From positions 1 to 45,806 of the forward strand of contig JANXSQ010000413.1 in NCBI GenBank assembly GCA_025356595.1: a DNA stretch of 45,806 bases. Direction: 5' to 3'. Each line of letters starts with the position of its first letter. Positions within the stretch are counted from its first letter, which is position 1. Under the pieces are notes generated by a model. It did not search any database, had not been told where the DNA came from, and saw nothing but the letters and a program-made list of their open reading frames with translations. Positions 1 to 7,690 of the stretch are shown in pieces. The DNA comes from Janthinobacterium sp. GTDB taxonomy: Bacteria; Pseudomonadota; Gammaproteobacteria; Burkholderiales; Burkholderiaceae_D. The position numbers were made by a program, and so were the translations under genes.

Positions 1-552
1 GCGCAGCAGGCGCTGGCGGCCATTTCCGGCCTCGGCCAGGCGCGCCTGCGCGGGCCGCTCGGCGCCGCCGGCTGGCACATCGCCATCGAGACGGGCGCCG
101 ACGCCTGCATCGCCGGCGGTCCGGCGGCGGCGCTGGAGAGCCTCGCGGCCGGCGTCGCGGCGGCGGGCGGGCGCCTCGGCCGCCTGCCGGTCGATGTCGC
201 CGCCCACACGCCCTACATGCGCGAGGCCGTGGCGCCCTTCGCGGCGGCGCTGCGGGCCAGCGCCTACCGGACGCCGCGCGCGCCGCTGCTGTCGGGCATA
301 GGCGCGTGCAAAATCGACAGCAAGGCGGCGGCGGTCGAGCACCTGTCGCGCCAGTTGGCCGAGAAGATCGTCTGGATGGATTGCATGGACGCCTGCGCCG
401 AAGCGGGCGTGACGGTGGCGCTGGAACTGGGGCCGGGCGCGGCCCTGTCGCGCATGCTGCTGGCGCGCCACCCCGGCATCGACTGCCGCGCGGCGGCCGA
501 CTTCCGCAGCCTGGACGGCATCGCCCGCTGGCTGGGACGGCACTTCGACTAG
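1..552 (+). CDS. mdcH: Malonate decarboxylase epsilon subunit, MdcH-type malonyl-CoA acyltransferase (3' part)
   Basis: The frame is open from the first base, so the start lies upstream; 183 residues are present, roughly the C-terminal 60 percent of a 300-residue FabD-like acyltransferase. The segment VDVAAHTPYM matches the family's conserved histidine region (V-x-H-T-x-Y-M), and LELGPGAALSRML fits the C-terminal acyltransferase fold. In malonate decarboxylase, MdcH loads malonyl from malonyl-CoA onto the acyl carrier protein subunit so that the malonyl-thioester can be decarboxylated to acetate and CO2. The nucleophile Ser motif (GHSxG) is outside the window. An alternative is a generic FabD-like acyltransferase; the AAHTPYM spacing favours MdcH. 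It would normally end an mdc operon whose other genes would lie to the left. Confidence 0.72.
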   Translation, partial: AQQALAAISGLGQARLRGPLGAAGWHIAIETGADACIAGGPAAALESLAAGVAAAGGRLGRLPVDVAAHTPYMREAVAPFAAALRASAYRTPRAPLLSGIGACKIDSKAAAVEHLSRQLAEKIVWMDCMDACAEAGVTVALELGPGAALSRMLLARHPGIDCRAAADFRSLDGIARWLGRHFD

Positions 553-593
553 CACCGCGCGCCGCACGTTCAAGGCCCAAGCGGCCGGTGACA

Positions 594-1283
594 CTAGCGC
601 AGCGCGAACTCCACGGCCGCTTCGCAGTGGATGGAGGTGGTGTTGAAGACGGGGATGTCGACGTCGTCGCGGCCGATCAGCAGCGGAATTTCGGTGCAGC
701 CGAGGATCACCCCGCCGGCGCCGGCGCCCTGCAGATCGTTGATGATGCGCACGAAGTGGGCGCGGCTCTGCGCCGTCATGCGGTTGTGCACCAATTCCCC
801 GTAGATGATGTCGTGGATCAGCTCCTGGTCGCGCGGCGACGGCGTCAGGGTCGCCACGCCGTCCCGCGCCAGGCGGTCCTGGTAGAAGCGCCCCGTCATG
901 GTCGGCTTGACGCCCAGCAGGCCGACGGTTTTCAGCTGCGAGCTGCGCACCCGCAGCGCCGTCTCCTCGACGATGCTGACGAAGGGCAGGCCGATGCGCG
1001 GCACCACGCGCTCGGCGAAGCGGTGCACGCCGTTGGCGCAGTAGAGGAAAAAGTCGGCCCCGGCGGCCTTCAGGCGCAAGCCTTCGGCGACCAGGAAAGC
1101 CTCGATGGCGGCGGGATCCTCCTGCGCGGCGCGGTCGGTGAAATCGCTTTGATCCAGGCTCAGCAGAACGATTTTGGCGCTGTGCGAGAGGCCCAGGCGA
1201 TGCGCGACCAGTTCATTGATGAGGCGGTAATACTCGGCCGTCGAGGCCCAGCCGATGCCGCCTATGAGTCCGATGGTTTTCAT
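594..1283 (-). CDS. Aspartate/glutamate racemase family protein
   Basis: A 229-residue protein of the Asp/Glu/hydantoin racemase family, cytoplasmic and cofactor-independent. The N-terminal IGLIGGIGWASTAEYY loop and the two-cysteine pair are visible: Cys82 in YCANGVH and Cys196 in ILGCTEIPLL. In the YgeA-type racemases the first motif is usually C-T-N-T-M-H; here the second Thr is Gly (C-A-N-G-V-H), so substrate choice may differ and I leave the substrate open. Length is normal. The ATG overlaps by 4 bases (ATGA) the stop of the upstream lipoprotein gene, so the two are translationally coupled. Nothing in the neighbourhood names its amino acid. Confidence 0.82.
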   Translation of the reverse strand: MKTIGLIGGIGWASTAEYYRLINELVAHRLGLSHSAKIVLLSLDQSDFTDRAAQEDPAAIEAFLVAEGLRLKAAGADFFLYCANGVHRFAERVVPRIGLPFVSIVEETALRVRSSQLKTVGLLGVKPTMTGRFYQDRLARDGVATLTPSPRDQELIHDIIYGELVHNRMTAQSRAHFVRIINDLQGAGAGGVILGCTEIPLLIGRDDVDIPVFNTTSIHCEAAVEFALR

Positions 1284-1732
1284 GTGTTCTCTTTCACTGC
1301 CTGCTCCGGCGTCACTTGCAGGCGACCCACCCGCGACGCTTTGTTGAAGGTGATCTCGACCAGCACCGTCGCGCCCGCGTAGAGCGCGCGGTAGCGGTAC
1401 TGGCGGTCTTCGCCGTCGACCGCGCGGGCCAGCAATTGCAGCTCGCCCAGCGCGCCGTAGCCGCGCAGGCGCGCGCCCAAGTCGGCCGCCGCCTGGGGAA
1501 AGAGCGCGGCGCGCGCGCGCTCCGTGAAGAGGCCGGGCGCGACGCTGCCGTCGGCCTGGCGCAGCAGGATCTCGCGCACCTGCCGGGTCACGCCGGGCTC
1601 CTCGTCCGGGATCGGCTTGGCCGGGCGCTGCGCCGCCGGCGCCTGCGCCGACGTCGGCGCCGGCGCGCCGCCCTGGCAGGCCGTCGTCAGTCCCAGCGAG
1701 GCCAGGACGAGGGCGATATGAACAATACGCAT
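1280..1732 (-). CDS. Small secreted protein, putative lipoprotein, function unknown
   Basis: 150 residues. I chose the ATG at 1732 because it has a GGGAG ribosome site about 8 bases upstream and starts a clear signal peptide (MRIVHIALVLASLGLTTAC); the frame is open farther upstream but that part has no such features. Cys19 sits in an imperfect lipobox (T-T-A-C, with Leu one position early), so lipidation is likely but not certain. After a Pro/Ala-rich linker (residues 20-45) comes a globular domain containing YRYRALYAGATVLVEITFN and VGRLQV, a beta-rich pattern that recalls NTF2-like accessory domains of serine hydrolases; this is a weak resemblance. It is the first gene of a two-gene unit with the racemase. 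Confidence 0.66.
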   Translation of the reverse strand: MRIVHIALVLASLGLTTACQGGAPAPTSAQAPAAQRPAKPIPDEEPGVTRQVREILLRQADGSVAPGLFTERARAALFPQAAADLGARLRGYGALGELQLLARAVDGEDRQYRYRALYAGATVLVEITFNKASRVGRLQVTPEQAVKENT

Positions 1733-2045
1733 ACTAAAACTCCCTTCACCGTTGAATATACGGTCAATGTTGCGGATAACATACAGTTGCTTTGAGATAA
1801 ACGATTTAATTTCCATCGAGAAAAGCGGCAAAAGCAGCGCCCGTGCCCGGAAAACGCCAACCTCGCCCCTGCGGCGGACTCCCGATATGCGTTCAGCGCA
1901 CAAACAAGGTCGCTTTAATGCGTTGCTAACGTTTCAAAATGCACTATATACTTTATTCACGTTGATTGATTTACAAGGCCCGGCGGGGCGGCACATGAAA
2001 CGTCATAAAAACACATCCTAAAACACGATTTTGGAGAGAAGACAC
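1733..2045. promoter_or_regulatory. Divergent intergenic region, AT-richer than surroundings
   Basis: 313 bases between the lipoprotein gene (left, minus) and the metalloprotease gene (right, plus). It is visibly richer in A/T than the flanking genes, with TATATAC near 1944 and runs such as CATAAAAACACATCCTAAAAC just before the protease. It must carry both promoters. I could not fix convincing -35/-10 pairs by eye. No small gene with a ribosome site was seen. Confidence 0.4.
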
Positions 2046-4184
2046 ATGCGGCATCAACCACGTACCATCCTGGCGACACTGATCGTGCTCGCTTACGCCG
2101 GCGTCGCACACGCCGGTAGTTCCACCACCGACAACATCACCGTATTCACCGACACCAAAGCCGTTTCGGCGCAAGACGTTTTGCGCCAGCAGGCGGTCCA
2201 ATTCGGCTTACCCGCCGACCTGGGCAATTTGGTGTTGACCAAGGTTCAGGAATCCCTGACCGGCAAACATTACCACTATCAGCAGGTATTGCGCGGTTTG
2301 CCCGTCGACCGCGCCGAGATCATCGTCTCGATCGGCCGCAAGGGCGATCTGCAGAAGATCTTCAACGAAACCAAGAAAATTTCCGCCCTGGTCGACGCCG
2401 ACGCCGTCAACCAGTTGTATGTGCAGTCCAAAATCAGCGCCGAAAAGGCGCTCGACAAGGGCTGGACGAATATGAAGGTGCAGCAGCCGCTGGTGGAAAC
2501 GCCGAGCGCCGACCTGGTGTGGGTGGCGACCAAGACCGGCGTGCAACTGGCGCATAAAGTGCGCATCGAGGCACAGATGCCGACGGGCGGGTTCGTGCAA
2601 TACATCAACGCCCATAACGGCGACCTGATCGATTCCTACACGACCTCGCTGCCGCGCACCAACAAGGGCGGCGAACGCAGCATCGCCGCCCGCGGCGAAC
2701 TGGGCGGCGCCGTGCTGGAGCGGCAGAACGCCACCCAGGCCGTGCAGGCGCTGGCGAGCAAGAAGCTGGCCTCGAAGACGATCGCCGCCGCGCTGGCCGG
2801 CCCCTCGGGCGTCAACGGCAGCGGCCTGGTCTTCGATCCCGATCCGCGCACCGCGCTGAACACGGACGCGCTGACCGACACCTCGCCCGCCGCTGCCTTC
2901 GACGCGGCCTACTCGACCAAGGCCTTGCGCGACCTGACGGTGGCCGGCGGGGTGTATAAACTGAGCGGTCCCTTCGTCAACATCAGCGACATCGAAGCGC
3001 CCAACACGGCGCCGAGCACGACCGCCAACGGCGTCTGGACGGCCAAGCGCGGCAACAACGCCTTCGACGACAGCAACGTCTACTTCCACATCGACCAGAA
3101 CCAGCGCTACATCCAGTCGCTCGGCTTCGTCGGCGCCAAGGGCATCATCAACCGTCCACTCAACGTCGACACCGACGGCGTCAACGGCGACGACAATTCC
3201 CACTACAGCGGCGGCGGCAGCGCCAACGACTACCTGGCCTTCGGCCACGGCTGCGTCAACGATTCCGAGGACGCCGACGTCATCCTGCACGAATACGGCC
3301 ATGGCATCCAGGCCAACATCAATTCCAACTGGAGCGGCGGCGACACCGGCGCGATGGGCGAGGGTTTCGGCGATTACTGGGCCGCCTCGTATTCCTACAG
3401 CACGCCGAACGGCAAGCTCTACCATCCTGAGTGGGCCTTCAGCTGGGACGGCCATGGCGCTTGCTGGGGCGGCCGCTTGCTGAACCGCACCAACACCATG
3501 TACAACAGCACCAAGAGCTACAGCGCGCACCAGCAGATCAGCGAGAACGGCGTCAGCTTCCAGTCCGACGAACTGTGGTCGTCGCCGCTGTACGAGTCGA
3601 TGGTGGCCCTGATCGCCGCCGGCAAGCCGCGCGCGAACATCGACCAGATCATCCTGGAGGCGCATTTCGGCCTGGGCGCGAACATCAAGATGCCGGCCAT
3701 GGCGACGGCCATCGTCAACGCCGCGCACACCCTGTTCCCGACCGACCCGGTGTATGAAAACACCTTCCGGGCGAAGTTCACGGCGCAGAAAATCCTCAGC
3801 GCCGTGGTGCCGCCGGGACCGGGCTTGAACGAGACGGAAAGCAACGACAGCATCGCCACGGCGAATGTCATCGCCACCGCCAACACGACGGTGAACGGGA
3901 CCCTCGCCAGCAGCTCGGACGTCGACTACTTCAAGGTCAGCATCCCGGCCGGCGCCACCCTGAAACTGACACTGGCGCCGAACGCCAGCTCGGACTACGA
4001 TCTGGAACTGTACAGCGCCAGCGGCGCCAAGATCGGCTCGAGCACCAACGGCAGCGGCGCGGCGGAGAACATCACGCGCGTCAACTCGACCACGACGGCG
4101 GCCGTGGTCTACGCCAAAGTGCTGTACTACAGCGGCGGCACGGGCGCGACCAGCGGCAAGTACACGCTGCAGGCGGCCTGGTAA
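2046..4184 (+). CDS. Secreted zinc metalloprotease, fungalysin/thermolysin type (M36-like) with C-terminal PPC domain
   Basis: 712 residues. The ATG at 2046 follows GGAGAGAAG closely and opens a Sec signal peptide (MRHQPRTILATLIVLAYAGVAHA); an in-frame TTG 15 bases earlier is less likely. Residues about 25-200 look like an FTP-type propeptide that keeps the enzyme inactive until processed. The zinc site is HEYGH at 415-419 with the third ligand Glu439 in GEGFGD, 20 residues on, as in gluzincins. Residues about 595-712 (ETESNDSIATA..., DYFKVSIPAG, YDLELYS) form a bacterial pre-peptidase C-terminal (PPC) domain, usually trimmed off secreted proteases. It is probably an exported general protease released to the medium. 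M36 against M4 assignment is by motif only; the HEYGHG and GEGFGDYW wording favours M36. It is monocistronic, followed by a strong terminator. Confidence 0.88.
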   Translation: MRHQPRTILATLIVLAYAGVAHAGSSTTDNITVFTDTKAVSAQDVLRQQAVQFGLPADLGNLVLTKVQESLTGKHYHYQQVLRGLPVDRAEIIVSIGRKGDLQKIFNETKKISALVDADAVNQLYVQSKISAEKALDKGWTNMKVQQPLVETPSADLVWVATKTGVQLAHKVRIEAQMPTGGFVQYINAHNGDLIDSYTTSLPRTNKGGERSIAARGELGGAVLERQNATQAVQALASKKLASKTIAAALAGPSGVNGSGLVFDPDPRTALNTDALTDTSPAAAFDAAYSTKALRDLTVAGGVYKLSGPFVNISDIEAPNTAPSTTANGVWTAKRGNNAFDDSNVYFHIDQNQRYIQSLGFVGAKGIINRPLNVDTDGVNGDDNSHYSGGGSANDYLAFGHGCVNDSEDADVILHEYGHGIQANINSNWSGGDTGAMGEGFGDYWAASYSYSTPNGKLYHPEWAFSWDGHGACWGGRLLNRTNTMYNSTKSYSAHQQISENGVSFQSDELWSSPLYESMVALIAAGKPRANIDQIILEAHFGLGANIKMPAMATAIVNAAHTLFPTDPVYENTFRAKFTAQKILSAVVPPGPGLNETESNDSIATANVIATANTTVNGTLASSSDVDYFKVSIPAGATLKLTLAPNASSDYDLELYSASGAKIGSSTNGSGAAENITRVNSTTTAAVVYAKVLYYSGGTGATSGKYTLQAAW

Positions 4185-4214
4185 GCGCGTCGGAAAAACC
4201 GGCGCATTAAACTG

Positions 4215-4255
4215 AAACGGGGGACGGTCCTGCATGGACCGTCCCCCGTTTTTTT
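4215..4255. terminator. Strong bidirectional intrinsic terminator
   Basis: AAACGGGGGACGGTCC (4215-4230), loop TGCAT, then the exact 16-base complement (4236-4251), followed by T-rich sequence; the complement strand also ends in a U run. It lies between the convergent protease gene and trxC and can serve both. Confidence 0.93.
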
Positions 4256-4268
4256 CATGCGCGGCGGC

Positions 4269-4727
4269 TTACTTCCCGCCGGCCTTGGCGCGCGCCCAGG
4301 CCATGATGTTGGCGGCGTCCATCGCGCCGGCCTGGCGCGCCAGCTCTCGCCCCTGGCGGAACAGCGCCAGCGTCGGGATGCTGCGGATCGCGTAGCGCGC
4401 CGCCAGTTCCTGCGCCTCCTCGGTGTTGAGTTTCAGAAGGCGGAACTCCGGCTCCAGGCGCGCCGCCGCCTGCGCGTAGGCCGGCGCCATCGAGCGGCAC
4501 GGCCCGCACCACGGCGCCCAGAAATCGACCAGCACCGGAATGTCGTTGCGCTCGATATGCTTCATGAAGCGGGCCGCCGGCAGCTCCAGCGCCTGGCCGA
4601 CGAACAGTTCTTTCTTGCACACGCCGCAGGTGGGCCGCTGCGCCAGTTTCGAGGCCGGCAGGCGGTTCACCGCGTCGCAGTGCGGGCAGACGATGTGCAG
4701 CGGCGCATCGGGAGTTGAGCTGGTCAT
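4269..4727 (-). CDS. trxC: Thioredoxin 2 (TrxC), zinc-binding thioredoxin
   Basis: 152 residues, cytoplasmic disulfide reductase. The N-terminal zinc ribbon is complete: Cys14/Cys17 (CPHC) and Cys34/Cys37 (CGVC). The thioredoxin domain follows with the active site WCGPC at 73-77 (catalytic Cys74 and Cys77) and the cis-Pro region RSIPTLALF. The start at 4727 has AAGGA about 6 bases upstream; the frame extends farther but the extra residues are not TrxC-like. TrxC takes electrons from thioredoxin reductase and is commonly part of the oxidative-stress response; no OxyR site was identified here. Its promoter must lie upstream of or within the preceding HIRAN-like gene, whose stop is only 8 bases away, so the two are likely co-transcribed. 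Confidence 0.93.
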   Translation of the reverse strand: MTSSTPDAPLHIVCPHCDAVNRLPASKLAQRPTCGVCKKELFVGQALELPAARFMKHIERNDIPVLVDFWAPWCGPCRSMAPAYAQAAARLEPEFRLLKLNTEEAQELAARYAIRSIPTLALFRQGRELARQAGAMDAANIMAWARAKAGGK

Positions 4728-4735
4728 GATGATCC

Positions 4736-5233
4736 TTAATCGACGGGGGGAATATCCAGCACCACATTGTAGGCGAGGCGCTTGCCCTGCCACAGGCCGC
4801 CGCCGCGCAGCATGGCGTCGCAGGAACTGGGCGCGCCGGGCAGGCCCTTGCGGCCCAGTTTGCCGCGCAGGTCGAGCGCGTCCTCCAACGCCAGATAGCC
4901 GACCATGCGGCCTTCGACGAAGACCGCGACGGCCTTACCGTCGTAGGGATTGAGATCGTCGGGCAGCATGATGGCCACGGTCTTGACGGCGGCGGCGCTG
5001 TCGCCGTGGGCGCCGGCCAGCTCGCGGATCGCGCCCTGGAAGGCCGACTCGACCACCACTTCGACGCCGTAGCGGCCGCCGTCGCCCCAGTGGCAGGCGG
5101 GCGCGGCGTTGGGCGCGGCCAGCACATAGGGCGCGAAAGTGGGCTTGACGGCGACGCCGCGCTTCAGCGGATTTTTGCTTTTATAGAGAAAATAGGCGAT
5201 GCAAAAGGCGACGACGAGCAGCAGTACGGGCAT
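4736..5233 (-). CDS. Membrane-anchored HIRAN-like domain protein
   Basis: 165 residues. Residues 2-17 (MPVLLLVVAFCIAYFL) form one transmembrane helix followed by KSKNPLKRG, which places the rest in the cytoplasm. The core at about 58-125 reads VVVESAFQ...VAIMLPDDLNPYDGKAVAV...GRMVGYL: the N-P-Y-D, A-V-x-V and G-R-x-V-G-Y-L pattern is that of HIRAN domains, which in SNF2 helicases (HLTF/Rad5) bind DNA ends. Here the domain stands alone on a membrane anchor, so the DNA-end role cannot be assumed. The start at 5233 is the one that opens the helix; its ribosome site is weak. It lies 8 bases upstream of trxC. Confidence 0.62.
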   Translation of the reverse strand: MPVLLLVVAFCIAYFLYKSKNPLKRGVAVKPTFAPYVLAAPNAAPACHWGDGGRYGVEVVVESAFQGAIRELAGAHGDSAAAVKTVAIMLPDDLNPYDGKAVAVFVEGRMVGYLALEDALDLRGKLGRKGLPGAPSSCDAMLRGGGLWQGKRLAYNVVLDIPPVD

Positions 5234-5309
5234 GGGTATTCTCTGGCATGGAACGGAAGCCGATATGGTACAGGAAAGGGTAGCGGAAAGCGCGGCCCCG
5301 CTCAGAGGC

Positions 5310-5915
5310 TCAGAGAAACAGCGACAGCGCGATGGCCCACATGACGACGGCGACGAGGCCGTCCAGCACGCGCCAGGCCTGCGGCTTGGCGAACAGCGGC
5401 GCCAGGAAGCGGGCGCCGTAGCCCAGGCCGGCGAACCACAGCAGCGAGGCGCAGATGGCGCCGGCGCCGAAGGCATACCGGCCCGTCCCCGCCTGCTGCG
5501 CGCCGATCGCGCCCAGCAGCACGACCGTGTCGAGGTAGACGTGGGGATTCAGCAGGCTGAAGGCGAAGGCCGCCGCGAACACGGCCGCGCGGCCGGCCGG
5601 CGGCGCCGTCCCCGCCGCGCGCAAGACCTCCGGCCGCCAAGCGGCGCGGGCCGCGCGCACGCCGTAGACGAGCAGGAAGAGCGCGCCGGCGACCTTGATC
5701 CAGAACAGCAGACCGGGGCGGGCCGCGATCAGGCCGCCCATGCCGGCGATGCCGGCCGCGATCAGCACGGCGTCGCAGGCGATGCAGATGGCGGTGCAGC
5801 CGAGCACATACTGGCGCTGCAAGCCCTGCCGCAACAGGAAGGCGTTCTGCGTGCCGATGGCGACGATCAGGCTGGCGCCCAGACCCATGCCCTTGAAAAA
5901 TACCGCGCTGTCCAT
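5310..5915 (-). CDS. argO: LysE/ArgO family amino-acid exporter
   Basis: 201 residues with about six hydrophobic segments and the family opening GMGLGASLIVAIGTQNAFLLRQGL, plus SLLNPHVYLDTVVLLG. These inner-membrane carriers export lysine and arginine (and toxic analogues) by proton-linked transport. The start at 5915 has an AGGGAAG ribosome site; the frame is open much farther upstream but that part runs antisense through argP. It is divergent from the ArgP-type regulator 90 bases away, the classic arrangement in which ArgP switches the exporter on when basic amino acids build up. I cannot tell lysine from arginine preference from sequence. Confidence 0.9.
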   Translation of the reverse strand: MDSAVFFKGMGLGASLIVAIGTQNAFLLRQGLQRQYVLGCTAICIACDAVLIAAGIAGMGGLIAARPGLLFWIKVAGALFLLVYGVRAARAAWRPEVLRAAGTAPPAGRAAVFAAAFAFSLLNPHVYLDTVVLLGAIGAQQAGTGRYAFGAGAICASLLWFAGLGYGARFLAPLFAKPQAWRVLDGLVAVVMWAIALSLFL

Positions 5916-6005
5916 GCTGTCTTCCCTTGATTCAAAGGAAGCGAGCTTAAGGCGGCGCGGAACATAAGTATAATCAATATTATTGAGGATATATAAGAGA
6001 AACTT
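5916..6005. promoter_or_regulatory. argO-argP divergent control region with LysR-type dyad
   Basis: A 90-base A/T-rich spacer in a GC-rich context. It contains TCAAT-ATT-ATTGA (5974-5986), an exact dyad of the T-N11-A type bound by LysR-family regulators, within TATAATCAATATTATTGAGG. TATAAT at 5969-5974 overlaps the dyad. This is the expected ArgP binding and promoter region; which promoter uses which box is not resolved. Confidence 0.6.
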
Positions 6006-6890
6006 ATGAGGCAAGTCGACTACCGTGGCCTGGCCGCGCTCGACGCCGTGATCGGCCACGGCAGTTTCGAGAAGGCGGCGGCGGCGCTGGCGATCAGCCA
6101 GCCGGCCGTCTCGCAGCGCATCCGCACGCTGGAAAATCTGGCCGGCACCCCGCTGGTGGTGCGCAGCCAGCCGCCCCGGCCCACCGAGGCGGGCCAGCGC
6201 CTGATCGCCCACTATCGCCAGGTCAGGCTGCTGGAGGCGGCGCTGGACGAGCAGCCCGGCCAGGGCGGGCAATTGCCGGCCTTGGCCATCGCCGTCAACG
6301 CCGACAGCGCGGCGACCTGGTTGCCCGAGGCGCTGGCGCCGCTGCTCACGCCGCCCTCCTGCCTGCTCGACATCCAGCTCGAGGATCAGGACCACACCCT
6401 GAGCCGCTTGCGCGAGGGCCGCGTGTTCGCCTGCGTGACCAGCGAGACGGTGGAGGTGGCCGGCACCACGGCCACGCCGCTGGGCCTGATGCGCTACATC
6501 TGCGTGGCCGCGCCGGCCTTCGCCGCCAGCCATTTCGGCGCCGGTTTCAGCGCCACGGCGCTGGGCCGGGCGCCGGCCCTGGTCTTCAACCGGCGCGACA
6601 CGGTGCTCGACCAGTATCTTTTGCAGCGGCTGGGCACGCTGCAGCCCTATCCCTGCCACTCGCTGCCCTCGTCGGATCCCTTCGTGCGCTTTATCGAGGC
6701 CGGCTTCGCCTACGGCATGGTGCCGCTGCTGCAGGTGCGCGCCGAACTGGCGGCCGGCACCCTGCTCGACCTGACGCCGGGCGACGGCCTGGACGTGCCC
6801 CTGATCTGGCACGCCTGGGACATTCAAACGCCGCTCACGCGCGCGCTCACCGAACGCATTGTCGGCACGGCGCGCAAATGGCTGTTGTGA
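6006..6890 (+). CDS. argP: ArgP (IciA) type LysR-family transcriptional activator of basic amino-acid export
   Basis: 294 residues, standard LysR length. The N-terminal winged HTH reads DYRGLAALDAVIGHGSFEKA and continues AALAISQPAVSQRI, wording typical of ArgP (LysG/IciA). The rest is the two-lobed effector domain that senses lysine or arginine. In E. coli and Corynebacterium this protein activates the neighbouring exporter; the head-to-head position with argO here supports the same job. The ATG lies in GAGAAACTTATGAGG, with a modest ribosome site. Confidence 0.92.
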   Translation: MRQVDYRGLAALDAVIGHGSFEKAAAALAISQPAVSQRIRTLENLAGTPLVVRSQPPRPTEAGQRLIAHYRQVRLLEAALDEQPGQGGQLPALAIAVNADSAATWLPEALAPLLTPPSCLLDIQLEDQDHTLSRLREGRVFACVTSETVEVAGTTATPLGLMRYICVAAPAFAASHFGAGFSATALGRAPALVFNRRDTVLDQYLLQRLGTLQPYPCHSLPSSDPFVRFIEAGFAYGMVPLLQVRAELAAGTLLDLTPGDGLDVPLIWHAWDIQTPLTRALTERIVGTARKWLL

Positions 6891-6909
6891 AGGGCATGGC
6901 CCACCGGCG

Positions 6910-7072
6910 CTAGTGTCCTGAATCACAAGTTCGTTGAGCAATCAATGTGACGAAATCGACCTGAGACAAGGAGCAAAGCACAGCAAGGCCGAGGCCTTGC
7001 GCGCATGTGCGACGCAGTATCGGGGCGATTCTCTTCATATTTACTCAACGAATCTGTGATTCAGGACACTAG
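6910..7072. mobile_element. MITE-like inverted-repeat element, 163 bp
   Basis: The two ends are inverted repeats of 29 bases: left 6910-6938 starts CTAGTGTCCTGAATCACA, and the right end 7044-7072 is its complement with 27 of 29 positions equal. TA lies at each edge inside CTAG, as for elements that duplicate TA. No open frame of note lies between. An inner hairpin GCAAGGCC-GA-GGCCTTGC sits at 6983-7000. The ends resemble those of IS630-type non-autonomous elements, which is inference. The right edge overlaps the TAG stop of the gene at 7069-7539. Confidence 0.82.
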
Positions 7073-7539
7073 GCTTGCGGCGGCGGCGTGGCCCGATCGA
7101 CCAGCCGGCGCGGCCACAACAGCGACACCGCCTGACCGCGTCCCCTGACATGGACCGTGCGGTTCACGGCAAGGCCGGCCACCTCGGCCCTGATGCGGTA
7201 ACTGCCCGCCCGCGGAAAGTTGACCAGCAGGATGGGCGCGCCGCAGCGGGTGTCGAGGATGGTGTTGCCGCGCGCGTCGGCGATGTTGACGTTGACGTCG
7301 GCAAGATAGGCGCCGGTGTTCTCGGCGAAGGTCAGCATCAGATTGTAGTCGGCCGCGTCGCGCTTCATTTGCGCCGCCTCCGCCTTGCCGATGCCGCCGC
7401 ACATATAGGTGACGCCGTTTTCCGTTTGCGGCTGCAGCTGGATCGCGGCGGCCATGTCGGCGCTGCCACTCTGGGCCTGCGCCAGCGCGGCGGCGCCGGC
7501 CAGGCCACAGGCGATCAAAATTCGATGTCTCGTTTTCAT
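7069..7539 (-). CDS. Secreted/periplasmic protein of unknown function
   Basis: 156 residues with a Sec signal peptide (MKTRHRILIACGLAGAAALAQAQ, cleavage after AQA). The mature part carries YMCGGIGKAEAAQMK and later DTRCGAPILLV; the two cysteines could pair. The C-terminal half alternates short beta-strands (AYLADVNVNIADARG, YRIRAEVAGL), which suggests an Ig-like or carboxypeptidase-regulatory-like fold. I do not recognise a family with a known role. The start is the ATG at 7539, after AAGGAGGG about 8 bases upstream. The TAG stop is formed by the CTAG at the right edge of the MITE-like element; because TA would be duplicated, the empty site would also read TAG. Confidence 0.7.
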   Translation of the reverse strand: MKTRHRILIACGLAGAAALAQAQSGSADMAAAIQLQPQTENGVTYMCGGIGKAEAAQMKRDAADYNLMLTFAENTGAYLADVNVNIADARGNTILDTRCGAPILLVNFPRAGSYRIRAEVAGLAVNRTVHVRGRGQAVSLLWPRRLVDRATPPPQA

Positions 7540-7600
7540 GATGATGCCCTCCTTCAAAAACAAGGCGGCATCCACCACACGCGGCGGACTGGCCGCCTGC

Positions 7601-7646
7601 GATGCCCGCCCCCGCCTGGCGTTCAAGCCAAGCGGGGGCGGGCATC
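7601..7646. repeat. Long GC-rich hairpin downstream of the phasin gene
   Basis: GATGCCCGCCCCCGCCTGGC (7601-7620), a 6-base loop, then its complement (7627-7646) with 19 of 20 pairs. There is no T run on either side, so it may be a weak terminator or an mRNA-end stabiliser for the phasin transcript rather than a classic terminator. Confidence 0.6.
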
Positions 7647-7690
7647 GACTTGCTGCGGCCCGCGCACCCGCGCGTGCCGTTTGATCCATA

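Noticed and set aside
306-1382. Plus-strand open frame over the racemase region
   Set aside because: No domain, Arg/Gly/Ala-rich, and opposite two well-supported minus-strand genes.
5916-6941. Extension of the LysE/ArgO frame through argP
   Set aside because: The extra residues are antisense to argP; the family start with ribosome site is at 5915.
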